From Abyssibacter sp036156195 (lineage in GTDB: Bacteria; Pseudomonadota; Gammaproteobacteria; Nevskiales; OUC007), in the NCBI GenBank assembly GCA_036156195.1, contig JAYZUZ010000018.1:124001-188000 (forward strand): a stretch of 64,000 bases of DNA, read 5' to 3'. Under the pieces are notes generated by a model, which searched no databases, was not told where the DNA came from, and was given only the letters and a program-made list of their open reading frames with translations. The position numbers and the translations under genes were made by a program. Below are positions 24,540 to 34,285 of the stretch, piece after piece. Position 1 is the stretch's first letter. Every line of letters begins with the position of its first letter.

Positions 24540-27143
24540 ATGACCAACACCGCCTATCGCAAGCCGCTTCCCGGCACCCAACTGGACTACTACGACACCC
24601 GCGAGGCCGTGGAGGCCATCCAGCCGGGTGCCTACGACACCCTGCCCTACACCTCGCGCGTACTGGCCGAAAACCTGGTGCGCCGCTGCAGCCCGGCCAC
24701 GCTGACCGACTCGCTCAAGCAGATCATCGAGCGCAAGCGGGAGTTGGACTTCCCCTGGTTTCCGGCGCGCGTCGTCTGTCACGACATCCTGGGTCAGACC
24801 GCGCTGGTCGACCTGGCCGGCCTACGTGACGCCATTGCGGCCAAGGGCGGTGACCCCTCGCTGGTCAATCCGGTGGTGCCCACGCAGCTCATCGTCGACC
24901 ATTCCCTGGCGGTGGAGCATGCAGGCTTCGAGAAAGACGCTTTCGACAAGAACCGGGCGATTGAGGACCGGCGCAACGAAGACCGGTTCCATTTTATCAA
25001 CTGGACCAAGAAAGCCTTTGAAAACATTGATGTTGTCCCACCCGGCAACGGCATCATGCACCAGATCAACCTGGAGCGGATGTCGCCGGTGATACACGCC
25101 CGCGACGGCATCGCCTTCCCCGACACCCTGGTCGGCACCGACAGCCACACACCCCACGTCGATGCCTTGGGCGTGATCGCGATTGGCGTCGGCGGGCTGG
25201 AAGCCGAGTCGGTCATGCTGGGGCGCGCTAGCTACATGCGCCTGCCCGATATCGTCGGTGTCGAGCTCACCGGCAAGCCGCAGCCCGGCATCACCGGTAC
25301 CGATATTGTGCTGGCCATCACCGAGTTCCTGCGCCGCGAAAAAGTCGTCGGCGCTTACCTGGAATTCTATGGCGAAGGGGCCCGTGCACTGACGCTGGGC
25401 GACCGCGCCACCATCTCCAACATGACGCCGGAGTACGGCGCCACGGCGGCGATGTTCTACATCGATGAGCAGACCATCGACTACCTCAAGCTGACCGGTC
25501 GCACGCCCGAGCAGGTCGAACTGGTCGAGCACTACGCCAAGACCACCGGCCTGTGGGCCGATGCCCTGGAGGCCGCCGAGTACGAGCGTGTGCTGACATT
25601 TGACCTGTCCAGCGTCACCCGCAACCTCGCGGGCCCCTCCAACCCCCATCGCCGTCTGCCCACCTCGGACCTGGCGGCGCGCGACATCGCCGCGCCCTGG
25701 GAAATGCCGGCCGATGGCTCCATGCCCGACGGCGCCGTGATCATTGCCGCGATCACCAGCTGCACCAACACCTCCAACCCGCGCAACGTGGTGGCGGCCG
25801 GTCTGCTGGCCAAGAAAGCCAACGAAGCCGGGCTGACCCGCAAGCCCTGGGTGAAGTCCTCGTTCGCGCCCGGCTCCAAGGCCGTGCAGCTGTACATGGA
25901 GGAAGCCGGCCTGCAATCCGAGCTCGATCAGCTGGGCTTTGGCATTGTCGCGTTTGCCTGCACGACCTGTAACGGCATGAGCGGCGCACTGGATCCCAAG
26001 ATTCAGCAAGAGATCATCGACCGGGATCTGTACTCGGTGGCCGTGCTGTCCGGCAACCGCAACTTCGATGGCCGCATCCACCCCTACGCCAAGCAGGCCT
26101 TCCTGGCGTCACCGCCGCTGGTCGTGGCCTATGCGATCGCCGGCACGATTCGCTTCGATATCGAGAAGGATGTGCTGGGCGTGGATAAGCAGGGCAACGC
26201 GGTCACCCTCAAGGATCTGTGGCCCAGCGACGAGGAAATCGACGCCATCATCGCCAAGAGCGTGAAGCCGGAGCACTTCACGAAGGTCTACGAGCCGATG
26301 TTCAACTTCAAGGTCATCAAGGACGAGAACATCAGCCCGCTTTATGACTGGCGCCCGCAAAGCACCTACATCCGCCGCCCGCCCTATTGGGAGGGCGCCC
26401 TGGCCGCCGAACGCACGCTCACCGGCATGCGGCCGCTGGCCATCTGCGGAGATAACATCACCACCGATCATCTGTCGCCGTCAAACGCCATTCTGCCGAC
26501 CAGCGCCGCCGGCGAGTATCTGGCGAAGATGGGCCTGCCCGAAGAGGACTTCAACTCCTACGCGACTCATCGTGGCGATCACCTCACGGCTCAACGGGCC
26601 ACCTTCGCCAATCCCAAGTTGTTTAATGAAATGGTGCGCGACGACAACGGCGAGGTGATTCAAGGCTCGCTGACGCGGCTCGAACCCGAAGGTGAAGTGG
26701 TTCGCATGTGGGAAGGCATCGAGACCTACATGACCCGCAAGCAGCCGCTAATCATCGTCGCCGGTGCCGACTACGGTCAGGGCTCCAGCCGCGACTGGGC
26801 CGCCAAGGGCGTGCGCCTGGCCGGCGTCGAGGCCATCGTCGCCGAAGGCTTCGAGCGCATTCACCGCACCAACCTCGTCGGCATGGGCGTGCTGCCCCTG
26901 CAATTCCAGGACGGCACCACCCGCAAGACGCTGGGGCTGGACGGCAGCGAAACCTACGACGTCGTCGGCGAACGCGCCCCCGGCGCCACGCTGACGCTGG
27001 TCGTCCATCGCAAGAACGGAGAGACCCTCGAAGTGCCCGTCACCTGCCGCCTGGACACCGGCGAGGAGGTGTCGATCTACGAAGCCGGTGGCGTCTTGCA
27101 GCGTTTTGCGCAGGACTTCCTCGAATCGACGCAGGCCGCCTAA
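24540..27143 (+). CDS. acnD: Fe/S-dependent 2-methylcitrate dehydratase
   Basis: The product is 867 residues, an aconitase-A-family protein. The three cluster-ligand Cys occur in ITSCTNTSNP and ACTTCNGMSG (about residues 405 and 475), and the swivelling C-terminal domain carries GADYGQGSSRDWAAKG. The length matches AcnD. It dehydrates 2-methylcitrate, yielding 2-methylaconitate that PrpF then isomerises. The start is the ATG at 24540 (MTNTAYRKPLPGT); the longer frame from 24429 has no family support. Confidence 0.94.
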   Translation: MTNTAYRKPLPGTQLDYYDTREAVEAIQPGAYDTLPYTSRVLAENLVRRCSPATLTDSLKQIIERKRELDFPWFPARVVCHDILGQTALVDLAGLRDAIAAKGGDPSLVNPVVPTQLIVDHSLAVEHAGFEKDAFDKNRAIEDRRNEDRFHFINWTKKAFENIDVVPPGNGIMHQINLERMSPVIHARDGIAFPDTLVGTDSHTPHVDALGVIAIGVGGLEAESVMLGRASYMRLPDIVGVELTGKPQPGITGTDIVLAITEFLRREKVVGAYLEFYGEGARALTLGDRATISNMTPEYGATAAMFYIDEQTIDYLKLTGRTPEQVELVEHYAKTTGLWADALEAAEYERVLTFDLSSVTRNLAGPSNPHRRLPTSDLAARDIAAPWEMPADGSMPDGAVIIAAITSCTNTSNPRNVVAAGLLAKKANEAGLTRKPWVKSSFAPGSKAVQLYMEEAGLQSELDQLGFGIVAFACTTCNGMSGALDPKIQQEIIDRDLYSVAVLSGNRNFDGRIHPYAKQAFLASPPLVVAYAIAGTIRFDIEKDVLGVDKQGNAVTLKDLWPSDEEIDAIIAKSVKPEHFTKVYEPMFNFKVIKDENISPLYDWRPQSTYIRRPPYWEGALAAERTLTGMRPLAICGDNITTDHLSPSNAILPTSAAGEYLAKMGLPEEDFNSYATHRGDHLTAQRATFANPKLFNEMVRDDNGEVIQGSLTRLEPEGEVVRMWEGIETYMTRKQPLIIVAGADYGQGSSRDWAAKGVRLAGVEAIVAEGFERIHRTNLVGMGVLPLQFQDGTTRKTLGLDGSETYDVVGERAPGATLTLVVHRKNGETLEVPVTCRLDTGEEVSIYEAGGVLQRFAQDFLESTQAA

Positions 27144-27146
27144 TCC

Positions 27147-28331
27147 ATGTCGCACGCAGCCCAAATCAAAGTCCCGGCCACGTACATGCGCGGCGGCACG
27201 TCCAAGGGCGTGTTCTTCAAGTTAGACGACCTACCCCTGGCCGCGCAGCAGCCGGGCGAGGCCCGTGATCGCCTGCTGCTGCGAGTGATTGGCAGCCCCG
27301 ATCCTTACGGCAAGCAGACCGATGGCATGGGCGGCGCCACGTCCAGTACCAGCAAGACGGTGATCCTGTCGAAGAGCACGCAGCCGGACCACGACGTCGA
27401 CTACCTCTTCGGTCAGGTGTCCATCGATAAGCCCTTTGTCGACTGGAGTGGCAATTGCGGCAATCTGTCGGCGGCTGTGGGGCCTTTTGCAATTAGCAAT
27501 GGCCTCGTCGACCCGGCTCGCATCCCACTGGATGGCATCGCTACGGTGCGTATCTGGCAGGCGAACATCGGCAAGACCATCATCGCCCAGGTGCCCATCA
27601 CCCAAGGCGAAGTCCAGGAAACCGGCGATTTCGAGCTGGACGGAGTGACCTTTCCGGCCGCAGAAGTCGAAATCGAATTCATGGACCCGGCCGATGGCGA
27701 AGGCGCGATCTTCCCCACGGGAAATCTGGTCGATGAATTGGACGTGCCGGGCATCGGCACGCTCAAGGCCACCCTGATCAACTCGGGCATCCCGACCATC
27801 TTCGTCAATGCCGACGCCATCGGTTACACAGGAGCCGAGTTGCAAGGCGATATCAATGAAGATGCCACGGCACTGGACCGCTTCGAGACGATCCGGGCCC
27901 ACGGCGCACTCAAGATGGGCCTGATCAACGACATCAGCGAGGCCGCCAGCCGGCAGCACACGCCCAAGGTGGCCTTTGTGGCGCCGCCCCGCGACTACGT
28001 AGCCTCCAGCGGAAAGCCTGTCGTGGCCGGCGAGATCGATTTGTTGGTCCGCGCCCTGTCCATGGGCAAGCTGCATCACGCCATGATGGGGACGGCCGCC
28101 GTGGCCATCGGCACGGCAGCTGCGATTCCCGGCACGCTGGTCAATCTGGCGGCCGGTGGCGGCGACCGCACGGCCGTGCGATTTGGTCACCCCTCGGGCA
28201 CGCTGCGCGTCGGTGCTGAAGCCAAACGTGTCGACAACCAGTGGCAAGTGACCAAGGCCATCATGAGCCGCAGCGCACGGGTGCTCATGGAAGGCACGGT
28301 CCGCGTACCGGGGGACACCCTCCCCGCCTGA
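27147..28331 (+). CDS. prpF: 2-Methylaconitate cis-trans isomerase, AcnD partner
   Basis: The product is 394 residues of the PrpF/DUF453 (diaminopimelate-epimerase-like) fold. The family catalytic Lys and Cys are visible at Lys70 (GGATSSTSKTVIL) and Cys104 (WSGNCGNLSAAVGPF); MRGGTSKGVFF opens the protein. It isomerises the AcnD product so the aconitase can rehydrate it. It starts 3 bases after the acnD stop, so it is strictly co-translated with its partner enzyme. Confidence 0.94.
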   Translation: MSHAAQIKVPATYMRGGTSKGVFFKLDDLPLAAQQPGEARDRLLLRVIGSPDPYGKQTDGMGGATSSTSKTVILSKSTQPDHDVDYLFGQVSIDKPFVDWSGNCGNLSAAVGPFAISNGLVDPARIPLDGIATVRIWQANIGKTIIAQVPITQGEVQETGDFELDGVTFPAAEVEIEFMDPADGEGAIFPTGNLVDELDVPGIGTLKATLINSGIPTIFVNADAIGYTGAELQGDINEDATALDRFETIRAHGALKMGLINDISEAASRQHTPKVAFVAPPRDYVASSGKPVVAGEIDLLVRALSMGKLHHAMMGTAAVAIGTAAAIPGTLVNLAAGGGDRTAVRFGHPSGTLRVGAEAKRVDNQWQVTKAIMSRSARVLMEGTVRVPGDTLPA

Positions 28332-28339
28332 GCGATCGC

Positions 28340-28377
28340 TGGATGCTGACGCAGCCATCACACTGCGTCAGCATCCA
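28340..28377 (+). terminator. Strong hairpin between prpF and prpD
   Basis: A perfect 15-bp stem, TGGATGCTGACGCAG / CTGCGTCAGCATCCA, with an 8-base loop, starts 9 bases after the prpF stop. There is no following T-run, so it is more likely an mRNA-stabilising 3'-end structure or partial attenuator than a full terminator. It could lower or separate prpD expression from prpBC-acnD-prpF. Confidence 0.55.
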
Positions 28378-28419
28378 TACACTGCGGAACATGCTGGTTG
28401 CGTGGCAGTCGCATAAGGC

Positions 28420-29871
28420 ATGGACAAGCACACAACGCAGCCACCCTGGGATCAAGTGCTGGTCGACATTGTCGACTATGTGAACGCCGATCCCGACTTC
28501 TCCGAGCCGAGCTACACCACCGCCCGGCACTGCCTCATGGACACCCTGGGCTGTGGACTGGAAGCGCTGGAGTACCCTGCTTGCCGCAAGCTGCTGGGTC
28601 CGGTGGTGCCCGGCGCCACGCTTGCTCGCGGGGCCAAGGTGCCTGGCACCGGCGATCAGCTCGACCCGGTCAAGGCCGCCTTCGACATCGGCACCATGGT
28701 CCGCTGGCTGGATTTCAACGACACCTGGCTGGCTGCGGAATGGGGCCACCCCTCCGACAATCTCGGCGGCATTCTTGCGGTCTCGGACTGGCTCTCACGG
28801 CAGGCCGATTCCACTGGGCAGCAGAGCCTGACCCTGCGCGACGTGCTCACCGCCATGATTCAGGCGCACGAAATCCAAGGTTGCCTGGCACTGGAGAACA
28901 GCTTCAACCGGGTCGGACTCGATCACGTGGTGCTGGTCAAAGTCGCGACCACGGCCGTGGTGTCCCGCCTGTTGGGTCTCAACCGTGAACAACAACTGGC
29001 CGCGCTCTCGCTCGCCTGGGTCGATGGACAAAGCCTGCGGACCTACCGCCATGCGCCCAACACCGGCAGCCGCAAGAGCTGGGCCGCCGGAGACGCCACC
29101 AGCCGCGGCGTGCGTCTGGCGCTGATCGCGCAAACCGGTGAAATGGGTTATCCCACAGCGCTGACCGCTGAGACCTGGGGGTTTTACGACGTCAGCTTCG
29201 GTGGACAGCCCTTCGCGTTTCAGCGGCCCTACGGGGACTATGTAATGCAGAACATCCTGTTCAAGATCAGCTACCCCGCCGAATTCCACGGCCAGACCGC
29301 CGCAGAAGCCGCGATTGCCCTGCACCAGCAGTTAAAGGATCAGGGTTACAGCACCGACGACATCGCCCAGGTGCGCATCCGCACCCATGAATCCTGCATA
29401 CGGATCATCGACAAGCAGGGGCCGCTGAACAATCCGGCTGACCGGGACCATTGCGTGCAGTACATGGTGGCCGTCGCTCTGCTCTTCGGACGATTGACCT
29501 CAGCAGATTACGAAGACGACATCGCCGCCGACCCCCGGATTGACGCCCTGCGTGAGCGCATCCGCTGTGTCGAGGACCCGCAGTTCACCCGCGACTACCT
29601 GGACCCGGAGAAACGCAGCATTGCCAACGCCGTGCACGTGGAGTTGCACGACGGCGAGCAGCTCGACGAACGCGTCATCGAATACCCCTTGGGCCACCGG
29701 CGCCGTAGATCAGAGGGCGTCCCGCTGCTCGAAGCCAAGTTTCAACGCAATCTGCAGCGCGTTCTCACGCCCGAGGCGGCAGAGGCCGCCTGGTCGGCCT
29801 CATGCGACCCGGCCCGGTTGGAAGCCATGCCGGTCCATCAGTACGTAGACCTCTACCAGCCCGCAAGCTGA
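28420..29871 (+). CDS. prpD: 2-Methylcitrate dehydratase (MmgE/PrpD family)
   Basis: The product is 483 residues, the usual PrpD length, with family landmarks DTLGCGLEAL near residue 45, WLDFNDTWLAAEWGHPSDN around residue 105 and FNRVGLDHVVLVKVATTA. It is a cluster-independent dehydratase of 2-methylcitrate. AcnD plus PrpF already covers this step, so two dehydratase routes sit in one locus, as in Pseudomonas aeruginosa. An 88-base gap with a strong hairpin separates it from prpF. The ATG follows AAGG at short spacing. Confidence 0.92.
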   Translation: MDKHTTQPPWDQVLVDIVDYVNADPDFSEPSYTTARHCLMDTLGCGLEALEYPACRKLLGPVVPGATLARGAKVPGTGDQLDPVKAAFDIGTMVRWLDFNDTWLAAEWGHPSDNLGGILAVSDWLSRQADSTGQQSLTLRDVLTAMIQAHEIQGCLALENSFNRVGLDHVVLVKVATTAVVSRLLGLNREQQLAALSLAWVDGQSLRTYRHAPNTGSRKSWAAGDATSRGVRLALIAQTGEMGYPTALTAETWGFYDVSFGGQPFAFQRPYGDYVMQNILFKISYPAEFHGQTAAEAAIALHQQLKDQGYSTDDIAQVRIRTHESCIRIIDKQGPLNNPADRDHCVQYMVAVALLFGRLTSADYEDDIAADPRIDALRERIRCVEDPQFTRDYLDPEKRSIANAVHVELHDGEQLDERVIEYPLGHRRRRSEGVPLLEAKFQRNLQRVLTPEAAEAAWSASCDPARLEAMPVHQYVDLYQPAS

Positions 29872-29892
29872 CGGTTCGGCCCGCTGGCGCGA

Positions 29893-30111
29893 CTAGCTGA
29901 CCTTGGCCACTCGTGCCTGCCCGAGGTCGGCATGCAGTTGTTCGCCGATGCTGCGCTCCAGATCCGTTGCCGTCACATCCACGACGAATCGCTCGCGGCG
30001 CTTTCGATCCCGCCAATCCAAGACCGAGGGCAGCCCCGCGGCGAGAGCCGCCGTCATGCCGAGCAACAACACAACACTCCAGGCCAGGGTCGAAAACGCG
30101 TCAGCAAACAT
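29893..30111 (-). CDS. Small single-span membrane protein
   Basis: The product is 72 residues: one N-terminal membrane helix (about residues 8-28, LAWSVVLLLGMTAALAAGLPSVL) followed by a charged cytoplasmic segment rich in Arg, Asp and Glu. The ATG at 30111 has AGG about 9 bases upstream within an AT-rich leader. It converges with prpD and is divergent from the 30268 gene. No family is recognised; gene reality rests on the signal-anchor layout and start context. Confidence 0.6.
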   Translation of the reverse strand: MFADAFSTLAWSVVLLLGMTAALAAGLPSVLDWRDRKRRERFVVDVTATDLERSIGEQLHADLGQARVAKVS

Positions 30112-30267
30112 TTTACTTACCTATTAGTAAGACAACACAAGCAACATACTGGGGGCGAAGATGCTGCAGTGCAATATGGGCCGGTGACCATTCGTCGGAG
30201 CCGCCGCACGTGAGTGAATTTTCCGTAAAGTAGGCGCCATCGTCGGCCTGCCGCCGCCGGTTGCAAC

Positions 30268-30672
30268 TTGGCTCGAAACAGGGACCCCTTCGTGCGCGCA
30301 CCCAAGCTATTTGACCGACGACAATCCAAGCGCGTGCAGGCTGACCGCAGGACGCACCATGACCGCGTTCCTGATGACTTCTGTTCAGCCCTCGCCGAGG
30401 CGCTGCTGGTGCAACTCCGCGACAGCCCGCAGGACCCAAGCCGCCCGTTTCGACTGGAGCCACTCTGGAAAAGCCTGCAGTCGGAGCTGACCGTCCGAGA
30501 AATCGACGCCATCGCAGCCAGTGGTGCGCTGCTCGACGAAGGCCTGGCAGAACAATCCGGTCAGGGCATGTACGAAATGAGCCTCACCGCTCAGGGCCAC
30601 CGAGCCCTGGAGCAGGCCTCGCAACGCCCGTTGCAACGCTTGCTGTCGCGCCGGCGCAGCGCCACCGCCTGA
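30268..30672 (+). CDS. Hypothetical protein, possible winged-helix fold
   Basis: The product is up to 134 residues from a TTG at 30268; the first 35 residues are very basic and may not be translated, and no good ribosome site is visible. The remainder (about residues 38-125) is helical and ends SLTAQGHRALEQA, reminiscent of the wing and last helix of PadR/MarR-like winged-helix proteins, but no firm match is made. It precedes the REC-GGDEF gene by 146 bases on the same strand. Function unknown. Confidence 0.5.
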   Translation: MARNRDPFVRAPKLFDRRQSKRVQADRRTHHDRVPDDFCSALAEALLVQLRDSPQDPSRPFRLEPLWKSLQSELTVREIDAIAASGALLDEGLAEQSGQGMYEMSLTAQGHRALEQASQRPLQRLLSRRRSATA

Positions 30673-30818
30673 TCCGCTCGCGGGCAAGCGCCGACCGTTC
30701 GTCGGCCGCCCGATCACAAAACAGAAGAAACCCGCAGCGCGGCCGATCTTCCCGTTGCAAGCCGGAACGCGCGGTGCATCACGCGTGAGTCGCGGGGCTT
30801 GCGCCGGGATGACAATGC

Positions 30819-31766
30819 ATGAGCGCTGTGATGAAAATTCTTCTCATTGATGACGACGAGCTGGATCGGGCGCTCTTTGAGCAAACCTTCCAGGCTGCGT
30901 TCCCGCAAGGCGAGCTGGTCCAGTGCGAAGACACAGACGACCTGTGCGCACTGGCGCAGCAACACCGCCCCGACTGCATCCTCCTGGACTACCGCCTCCG
31001 AGGCAGCGATGGCCTGGCCCTGCTCCGCAGCTTTTCCAGCAGCCTGAGGCACAGCACCGCGCGCCCGCCGGTCATCATGCTCACGGGAGAAGGCAACGAA
31101 GCGGTAGCCGTGCGCGCCCTCAAACTGGGCGGCGCTGACTACCTCAGCAAAAACGACATGACACCCGCAAACCTGGAAGCCGCCGTCACCGACGCCCTCG
31201 CCGAACAGCGACTGCGTCAGGCAGAGGCCGCCGAACAGCAACACCTGCGGGAGCTGGCCACCACCGACAGCCTGACCCGGGCCGGCAACCGCCTCGCCTT
31301 TACCCAGACACTGGAGCGCAAGCTGTCCCTGGCTGAGCGCCATGGGTCCTGCTTTGCGGTGCTGCTCATCGACCTGGACCAGTTCAAACCCATTAACGAC
31401 GAATATGGGCACGCGGCCGGTGATGTCATCCTCATCGAAACCGTAAAGCGGCTGCGCGGCGCCGTGCGCACCGAAGACGCCGTGTATCGCATGGGTGGCG
31501 ACGAGTTCACCCTGATTCTGGACCATTGCCAGTCCGCCCATGAGGCCTCCGACGTCTGCGAGCGTATTCACCAAGCACTGGCGCACCCGCATTGGCTACC
31601 CAGCGGTATCTCGTTGCAGTGCAGCGCCAGTGTCGGGATGGCCATTTACCCGCGCGATGGCGACAACGCGGAGGCCCTGACGCACGCTGCAGACACGGCC
31701 ATGTACCAGCGCAAGCGCGCACATCATCGCGATCGACGCGCGGGGCCTGGGCCGCGCGATGTCTGA
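30819..31766 (+). CDS. Response regulator with GGDEF domain (diguanylate cyclase)
   Basis: The product is 315 residues: a receiver domain (about 5-130; acidic LIDDDELD, phospho-acceptor Asp in CILLDYRLRGSDG, Lys in YLSKND) and a GGDEF domain (about 145-310) with intact MGGDEF. An RxxD inhibitory site (RTED) lies five residues before GGDEF. It should make cyclic di-GMP when phosphorylated and be product-inhibited. Its stop overlaps the following kinase gene by 8 bases, so kinase and cyclase are co-expressed. Confidence 0.92.
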   Translation: MSAVMKILLIDDDELDRALFEQTFQAAFPQGELVQCEDTDDLCALAQQHRPDCILLDYRLRGSDGLALLRSFSSSLRHSTARPPVIMLTGEGNEAVAVRALKLGGADYLSKNDMTPANLEAAVTDALAEQRLRQAEAAEQQHLRELATTDSLTRAGNRLAFTQTLERKLSLAERHGSCFAVLLIDLDQFKPINDEYGHAAGDVILIETVKRLRGAVRTEDAVYRMGGDEFTLILDHCQSAHEASDVCERIHQALAHPHWLPSGISLQCSASVGMAIYPRDGDNAEALTHAADTAMYQRKRAHHRDRRAGPGPRDV

Positions 31767-33732
31767 CACGGCAGCGCCGGGATACTTCACGCGTCCGACG
31801 GCTGCCGCCATGCGACACGTGGCCCGTGAGCAACGCAGCACGCCGGCCCCTCGCAGGCTGGGGCTGCGTACGCTCATCGCCATTACAACCGTGTGCACCG
31901 GCATTTTCAGCGTGCTGGCCACGGCCATCGTCAGTGTCACAGCCGCTCAGGAATCCCTGAGCCAGACGGTGCAGGACCGCCTGGCTGTGCAGTCACAGCG
32001 GCGCTCCGAGCACTTCAGCGCGCTGCTGGCAGAGCTGCGGGGCGATGTTCGTCTGCTATCCGAAGTGCCCCCGATCCAGGGCCTGATCCGTGCGGCTGCG
32101 CACCAGGGGATCGATCCGCTGGATGGCTCCTCCAGCGCATTGTGGCAATCGCGGCTCCAGGCCATCTTCCGGGGCATCCTGCTGGCCAAACCGCATTACC
32201 TGCAGGTCCGCTACATCGGACTCGAAAACGGCGGCATGGAACTGGTGCGCGTGGAGCGCGACCGCATCAACAACCACATCGCGATCGACCCACCGCTGCA
32301 GCGCAAGGGCACCCAACACTACGTCTCCGCGACCGCCGCCCTGCGCCCGGGACAGCTTTACCTCAGCCCCATTGATCTGAACCGGGAGTACGGTGAGATC
32401 CAGCAACCCCTGACGCCGGTGCTGCGCGCCGCCGTGCCGATTTATGACCAGCAGTCAGGCCGCCCCTTTGGCGTGCTGGTCGTGAACCTACAGGCCGACT
32501 ACTTCTTTGACGCCATGCAGTCGATGAAGTCCGAATCCATGTGGCTGGCGCTGACCAATTCGGATGGTGAGTACCTGATCCATCCCCATGACATGGAAAC
32601 CTTCGCCTTCGAACACGGCCGCTCGCACAGCGCTATCGATGACTACCCGGCCCTGGCCGCGGTGATGGCCTCAGGGACCCCGGCCACACTGCGTGATCAC
32701 GACGAAAGGCGTTTCGTCGACCTGCGCCGGATCAGCTACGGCAGTGAGCAGTCGCTGGGGCTGATCATGAGCGTGTCCACGGATGCCGTCTCGGATTTCA
32801 GTCTGGGCGTCGCCCAACACATTGCGGTGGCATTGCTCGCGATCTGCCTGATCTGTATCGCCTTCGCGCTGGCGGTCGCGCACCTGATTGCCCGGCCCAT
32901 TAATCAGCTGTCATCGACCATGGAGACCTGGACGCCGGGCGATGATGTCCCCCCGCTACCAGAGGACAGCTACGGCGAGGCGCGAACGCTTGCCATCGTG
33001 CTCGAGCAAGTCTTCACCTCGCTCACGCATCGGAACCGCGAACTCGAGGCCACAAACCGGGAGCTCGACCAGTTCGCTTACATCGCCTCGCATGACCTGC
33101 AGGAACCCGTTCGCACGGTCACCAGTTTTGCCGAAATGCTGCGGAAGGAGACCGGAAATCAACTCACGCCGCGCAGTGAAAAAGGCCTGCATTACATGTT
33201 GGTGGCCTGTGATCGCATGCGCACCCTGATCCAGGGCCTGCTGGAGTACAGCCGGATCGGTCATCACGCCGATGCCACGGACGTCAGCCTCCAGGCTGTG
33301 GTCGATGATGTTCTGCTCGGTCTCTCGGCCACCATACTCGACCGCAAGGCCAGGATTCACGTCACCAGCGCATTGCCGACCATGCGGCTGTACGACGCCG
33401 AAATCCGCCTCCTGGTCCGGCACCTGATCTCCAACGCGATCAAGTTCTGCCCGCAGGAGCGCAGCCCCCACATCCAGCTGTCGGCCGTGCAAATCTCCGA
33501 CGGCGTGTACCGTGTGCTGATTCGTGACAACGGCATGGGGATTCCTGCCAACCAGCAAGATCGGATTTTCACCATCTTCCAGCGGGCTGTTGGACGGGAG
33601 GATTTCGAGGGCACCGGCATCGGACTCGCCCACTGTAGAAAGATCGTCGACCTGCACCACGGCCGCATCTGGATTGACGCTTCCTCCCCCGAAGGCACAG
33701 TCTTCGCCGTGGAACTGGAGGATGTCCCGTGA
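31759..33732 (+). CDS. Cache-domain sensor histidine kinase
   Basis: The product is 657 residues. A membrane helix (about 35-58) is followed by a roughly 270-residue periplasmic double-Cache-like sensor, a second helix (about 355-377) with a HAMP-like linker (ARPINQLSSTMETW), HisKA with FAYIASHDLQEPVRT (phospho-acceptor His) and HATPase (RDNGMGIP, GTGIGLAHCRKIV). This kinase type commonly pairs with stand-alone receivers like the one encoded next. The start at 31759 overlaps the cyclase gene; an ATG at 31810 is possible. Confidence 0.88.
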   Translation: MSDTAAPGYFTRPTAAAMRHVAREQRSTPAPRRLGLRTLIAITTVCTGIFSVLATAIVSVTAAQESLSQTVQDRLAVQSQRRSEHFSALLAELRGDVRLLSEVPPIQGLIRAAAHQGIDPLDGSSSALWQSRLQAIFRGILLAKPHYLQVRYIGLENGGMELVRVERDRINNHIAIDPPLQRKGTQHYVSATAALRPGQLYLSPIDLNREYGEIQQPLTPVLRAAVPIYDQQSGRPFGVLVVNLQADYFFDAMQSMKSESMWLALTNSDGEYLIHPHDMETFAFEHGRSHSAIDDYPALAAVMASGTPATLRDHDERRFVDLRRISYGSEQSLGLIMSVSTDAVSDFSLGVAQHIAVALLAICLICIAFALAVAHLIARPINQLSSTMETWTPGDDVPPLPEDSYGEARTLAIVLEQVFTSLTHRNRELEATNRELDQFAYIASHDLQEPVRTVTSFAEMLRKETGNQLTPRSEKGLHYMLVACDRMRTLIQGLLEYSRIGHHADATDVSLQAVVDDVLLGLSATILDRKARIHVTSALPTMRLYDAEIRLLVRHLISNAIKFCPQERSPHIQLSAVQISDGVYRVLIRDNGMGIPANQQDRIFTIFQRAVGREDFEGTGIGLAHCRKIVDLHHGRIWIDASSPEGTVFAVELEDVP

Positions 33733-34148
33733 GCAGGCCACTGCGTGAAATTCTGATTGTTGATGACAATCCGGCGGACGCCTTTCTGCATCGCGAAGTC
33801 CTGCAAGGCCTGGGGGTTGCTGAGCGGCTCACCGATGCAGAGCATGGGCAGGCGGCCATTTCGGTGCTACGTGAGCGCCGTGAGCAGTCCGCACGGCTGC
33901 CCGAACTCGTCCTACTCGACGTCAACATGCCGGTCATGGATGGCTGGGAGTTTCTGGACCAAGCCAGCGACCACGGCTTGCTGGCAACGAGCACGGTGGT
34001 GATGCTGCGGGCCACAAGCGTGATCGCTGCCGAATCCATCCAGCCAGCCGCCCAGCGGCTACCCAATGCCTGGCTGGACAAGCCCCTGGACGCAGAAGCC
34101 GTCGCACGCATTGTCCACAAACTTGTCCGCGACGCATCTGCTCCATAG
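33729..34148 (+). CDS. Single-domain response regulator (Rcp1-type)
   Basis: The product is 139 residues, receiver only. The acidic pair is in IVDDNPAD, the phospho-acceptor Asp in LVLLDVNMPVMDG and the Lys in WLDKPLD. The switch Thr/Ser position reads MLRATS. The GTG start overlaps the kinase stop (GTGA), so it is the kinase's cognate partner. It resembles the receiver at 3526-3954, suggesting two copies of the same kinase/receiver design in this genome. Confidence 0.88.
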   Translation: MSRPLREILIVDDNPADAFLHREVLQGLGVAERLTDAEHGQAAISVLRERREQSARLPELVLLDVNMPVMDGWEFLDQASDHGLLATSTVVMLRATSVIAAESIQPAAQRLPNAWLDKPLDAEAVARIVHKLVRDASAP

Positions 34149-34208
34149 ACCAGCAGGAACTGCCGCTGGCTGCCGCTGTTGGCGTTACACTATGCGCCAC
34201 CACACTCC

Positions 34209-34285
34209 GCGCCTGTAGCTCAGCTGGATAGAGCATCGGCCTTCTAAGCCGGCGGTCGCAGGTTCGAATCCTGCCGGGCGCGCCA
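34209..34285 (+). tRNA. tRNA-Arg (TCT)
   Basis: A 77-base cloverleaf with encoded CCA. The acceptor is GCGCCTG/CGGGCGC, the anticodon loop CTTCTAA gives TCT, and the T loop is TTCGAAT. Its T-arm/acceptor 3' sequence recurs in the tandem repeats that follow. Confidence 0.95.

Noticed and set aside
23436..26081. Minus-strand open frames of 448 and 419 codons
   Set aside because: Antisense to prpC and acnD, both with intact catalytic motifs; typical GC-rich shadow frames.
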